NCBI GenBank assembly: GCA_025352265.1
Contig: JANXTS010000075.1
Span: 1-64,000, forward strand
Length of the DNA stretch: 64,000 bases
Direction of reading: 5' to 3'
From: Variovorax sp.
Lineage (GTDB): Bacteria > Pseudomonadota > Gammaproteobacteria > Burkholderiales > Burkholderiaceae_C
The notes beneath the pieces are model-generated. The model saw only the letters and a list, made by a program, of their open reading frames with translations. It had not been told where the DNA came from and ran no database searches. The position numbers and the translations under genes were made by a program. Positions 62,301 to 64,000 of the stretch are shown here, one piece after another; the first letter of the stretch is position 1; each line of letters opens with the position of its first letter.

Positions 62301-63353
62301 ATGAACGCAGACAACGCACCCCCTCTTCCTAGCGTGACCCTGCGCGAGGTTGCCAACGCGGCGGGCGTCTCGGTCGGCACCGCATCCAAGGTGCTTGCTG
62401 GAAAAGCTGGTGTCTCGTTGCGACGCAGCGAAAGCGTCCGTGCTGCAGCCAAAACCCTGGGCTACCGGCCGAACGGCATTGCGGCCGATCTGCGGCGCAA
62501 CCGCTCGACATCGATCGGACTGGTGATTCCTGACCTGCTCAATTCGTTTTTCCTCGAGCTCGTGCACGCGCTTGAAAAGTTCGCTTCGACCAACGGCTAC
62601 TTCCTGGTGCTAGCGCATGCCGACGAAGATCCGAAAATCGAAATGGACCGCATCCGCTTCGTCTTGTCACGCCAGGTCGCCGGCATGATCCTGATCCCTT
62701 GCTTGGGCTACGACCATGCCCTTGAAGAGCTGCAGCAGTGCAACGTCCCGGTGGTCATGGCCGACCGCGTGAACGACAGCTTTCCGGTCAACACGGTCAC
62801 CACCGACAGCCTGCATGCGGCACACATGGGCACGCAATACCTGCTGTCACTTGGCCACCGGCGCATTGCTTTTGCGGTGAACACGCTCGACCTCGTGAAC
62901 AGCCGGGACCGGGCCGATGGCTACATCAAGGCGATGCAGGAGGCCGATCTGGCCGACCACATCCAAATTGTCATGTGCGGCATGAATGCTGCCCAGGCCC
63001 ATCCGGTGATGCTCGACATGCTGATGAAGTCCAAGCGGCCGACCGCCCTCTTCACCGCCGGCAATGTGCTGACGCTCGCAGCGCTGCGAGCCATTGGCGA
63101 CGCCAACCTGCAATTGCCCGCTGACCTGTCGCTGCTGAGCTTCGACGACGCGCCCTGGATGTCGGTGCTGAAGCCCCGCATCAGTTCAATTCGGCAACCC
63201 ATCGAAGCCATCGGTCACGCCATCTGGCAACTCATGCTCGCCGGACTTCGGGGCCAACAAACCCAGCCGTTCTCGCACTTGCGCTTCAAGGCGGAGCTGT
63301 TGCCACGTGAGACCACGGCAGCCCATCCGGCCCGGAAAAAGCGCACTTCTTGA
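62301..63353 (+). CDS. LacI-family transcriptional regulator
   Basis: A 350-residue LacI/GalR regulator from ATG 62301 (MNADNAPPLPSVTLREVANA). The helix-turn-helix and hinge span about residues 11-70 (VTLREVANAAGVSVGTASKV; AAKTLGYRPNGIAADLRRNR). The periplasmic-binding-protein-like domain follows (SIGLVIPDLLNSFFLELVHA; YLLSLGHRRIAFAVNTLDLV; LSLLSFDDAPWMSVLKPRIS). It lies 92 bases upstream of a sugar-binding protein gene and shares an operator-like motif with it, so it most likely represses that transporter in the absence of its sugar. Confidence 0.9.
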   Translation: MNADNAPPLPSVTLREVANAAGVSVGTASKVLAGKAGVSLRRSESVRAAAKTLGYRPNGIAADLRRNRSTSIGLVIPDLLNSFFLELVHALEKFASTNGYFLVLAHADEDPKIEMDRIRFVLSRQVAGMILIPCLGYDHALEELQQCNVPVVMADRVNDSFPVNTVTTDSLHAAHMGTQYLLSLGHRRIAFAVNTLDLVNSRDRADGYIKAMQEADLADHIQIVMCGMNAAQAHPVMLDMLMKSKRPTALFTAGNVLTLAALRAIGDANLQLPADLSLLSFDDAPWMSVLKPRISSIRQPIEAIGHAIWQLMLAGLRGQQTQPFSHLRFKAELLPRETTAAHPARKKRTS

Positions 63354-63393
63354 CCCCTTCACACAAGGAACGATACCTATGTTGAAACAAAAG

Positions 63394-63410
63394 TGAAACG
63401 TTTTATATTT
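63394..63410. promoter_or_regulatory. Operator-like motif in front of the sugar ABC-transporter gene
   Basis: TGAAACGTTTTATATTT lies 36 bases upstream of the binding-protein start and matches the element before the LacI-type gene (62285-62299) except for two extra T. It may also supply the -10 region (TATATTT). Confidence 0.5.
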
Positions 63411-63445
63411 AGACGCAGATCTGACAAACCGACCGGAGACAACCC

Positions 63446-64000
63446 ATGAAATATTCCAGAAGACTTCTCGTGAACGGCGCACTTGCCTTCGCCGCACTAG
63501 CGCTGGGCATACCGTCCAGCCACGCGCAGGCACCGGGCAAAAAATACCGCTTCGGCTTTTCCCAAGTGACCACGCTTGAACCCTGGCGGGTCCAGTTCAA
63601 CAAGGACATGCGGGCCGAGGCCGCCAAACATCCTGAGGTCGAACTGATCATCGCGGACGCGGGCGACCGCACCGACAAGCAGGTTGCCGACATGGATAAC
63701 TTCATCACGCAGAAGATGGACGTGATCTTTATCTCCCCAAAAGAATCTGCCGGACTGACCGGTGTGGTCGAAAAGGCCACCAAAGCCGGCATCCCCGTGT
63801 TCGTGCTGGACCGTAACGTAGACGGCAAGGCCTTCACACAGTACATCGGTGGCGACAACGTCGCCATCGGTCGCGCAGCCGGCAAGTACGTCGTCGAGGT
63901 CCTTGGCGGTCCGGGCAAGGCACAAGGCAACCTGATCGAAATCTGGGGCAATCAAGGCGTTCAGGCTGCGCACGATCGGCACAACGGCGTCTTCGAATCG
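63446..64000 (+). CDS. Sugar ABC transporter substrate-binding protein (partial, runs off window)
   Basis: The first 185 codons of a periplasmic binding protein of the ribose/galactose class. ATG 63446 is preceded by CGGAGAC. The signal peptide MKYSRRLLVNGALAFAALAL ends near SSHAQA; the SRRLL start could be a weak twin-arginine motif. The mature part reads YRFGFSQVTTLEPWRVQFNK, DAGDRTDKQVADMDNFITQK, MDVIFISPKESAGL and AGIPVFVLDRNVDG, typical of this class. It probably leads a sugar transporter operon beyond the window, controlled by the LacI-type regulator. Confidence 0.9.
   Translation, partial: MKYSRRLLVNGALAFAALALGIPSSHAQAPGKKYRFGFSQVTTLEPWRVQFNKDMRAEAAKHPEVELIIADAGDRTDKQVADMDNFITQKMDVIFISPKESAGLTGVVEKATKAGIPVFVLDRNVDGKAFTQYIGGDNVAIGRAAGKYVVEVLGGPGKAQGNLIEIWGNQGVQAAHDRHNGVFES

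Noticed and set aside
1-64000. CRISPR arrays, prophage genes or integrase-tRNA junctions
   Set aside because: No regularly spaced repeats, no phage structural genes, and no integrase near the tRNA-Gly were seen. The IS5 fragment is the only mobile element found.

Overview
The window looks like a chromosomal segment of a betaproteobacterium of the Comamonadaceae, most likely Variovorax or a close relative. That assignment is inferred from overall high GC, the gene content (nirB-nirD-nirC with a PP2C-kinase fusion, imuA-imuB-dnaE2, the mmsA-acyl-CoA dehydrogenase-mmsB valine cluster, scoAB, cbpA-cbpM, the DUF2868/DUF3482 pair) and protein style. No rRNA or other taxonomic marker is present.

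Layout. 1-177: right end of an IS5-family element, cut by the window edge. 178-15454: an AT-richer exopolysaccharide (EPS) locus made of two convergent transcripts that meet at 5252/5266. The plus-strand unit (829-5252) holds a Wzc-like co-polymerase/tyrosine kinase and two glycosyltransferases. The minus-strand unit (14196 down to 5266) holds a WcaJ-type initiating transferase, a GT4, a Wzy-like polymerase, a Wzx-like flippase and three more glycosyltransferases. A further sugar-transferase-like gene diverges from wcaJ. 15525-15598: tRNA-Gly(CCC). 15648-21152: nitrite assimilation operon nirB-nirD-nirC plus a PP2C/Ser-Thr kinase fusion, behind a sigma54-like promoter and a leader of about 200 nt. 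21513-22796: a BamE-like envelope protein and a DUF3606 protein.

22924-31670: a tightly packed minus-strand unit behind a perfect LexA box: imuA, imuB, dnaE2, an MmcB-like PD-(D/E)XK protein, and a helicase carrying a RecB-type nuclease domain in front of an XPD/DinG-type Fe-S helicase. This is the most interesting part of the window: an SOS mutasome apparently extended with two predicted nuclease modules.

31729-39130: hydrolase, cytochrome b561, processive GT2, DODA-type dioxygenase with a divergent LysR regulator, a decayed minus-strand frame and an ABC exporter. 39279-46519: a 24-residue membrane peptide, the DUF2868/GTPase pair, a glutamine amidotransferase, pssA, a histidine phosphatase, and the cbpA-cbpM-tag unit closed by a bidirectional terminator. 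46604-47698: a small secreted protein and a MetE-like gene remnant with an internal deletion. 47660-53189: valine/isobutyrate catabolism operon with an embedded orphan membrane protein, divergent from a LysR regulator. 54224-59940: CaiB/BaiF CoA-transferase, periplasmic GH3 beta-glucosidase and OpgG. 60027-62222: scoAB and a damaged PAS-LuxR regulator. 62301-64000: a LacI-type regulator and the start of a sugar ABC-transporter binding protein that share an operator-like motif.

How the parts work together: the EPS genes form a Wzx/Wzy-dependent pathway apart from the outer-membrane exporter and phosphatase, which are not seen here. The nir genes import nitrite and reduce it to ammonium. The imu unit supports damage tolerance. 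The mms genes carry isobutyryl-CoA towards propionyl-CoA. scoAB activates 3-oxoacids. All functions are read from sequence by eye; no database search was run.
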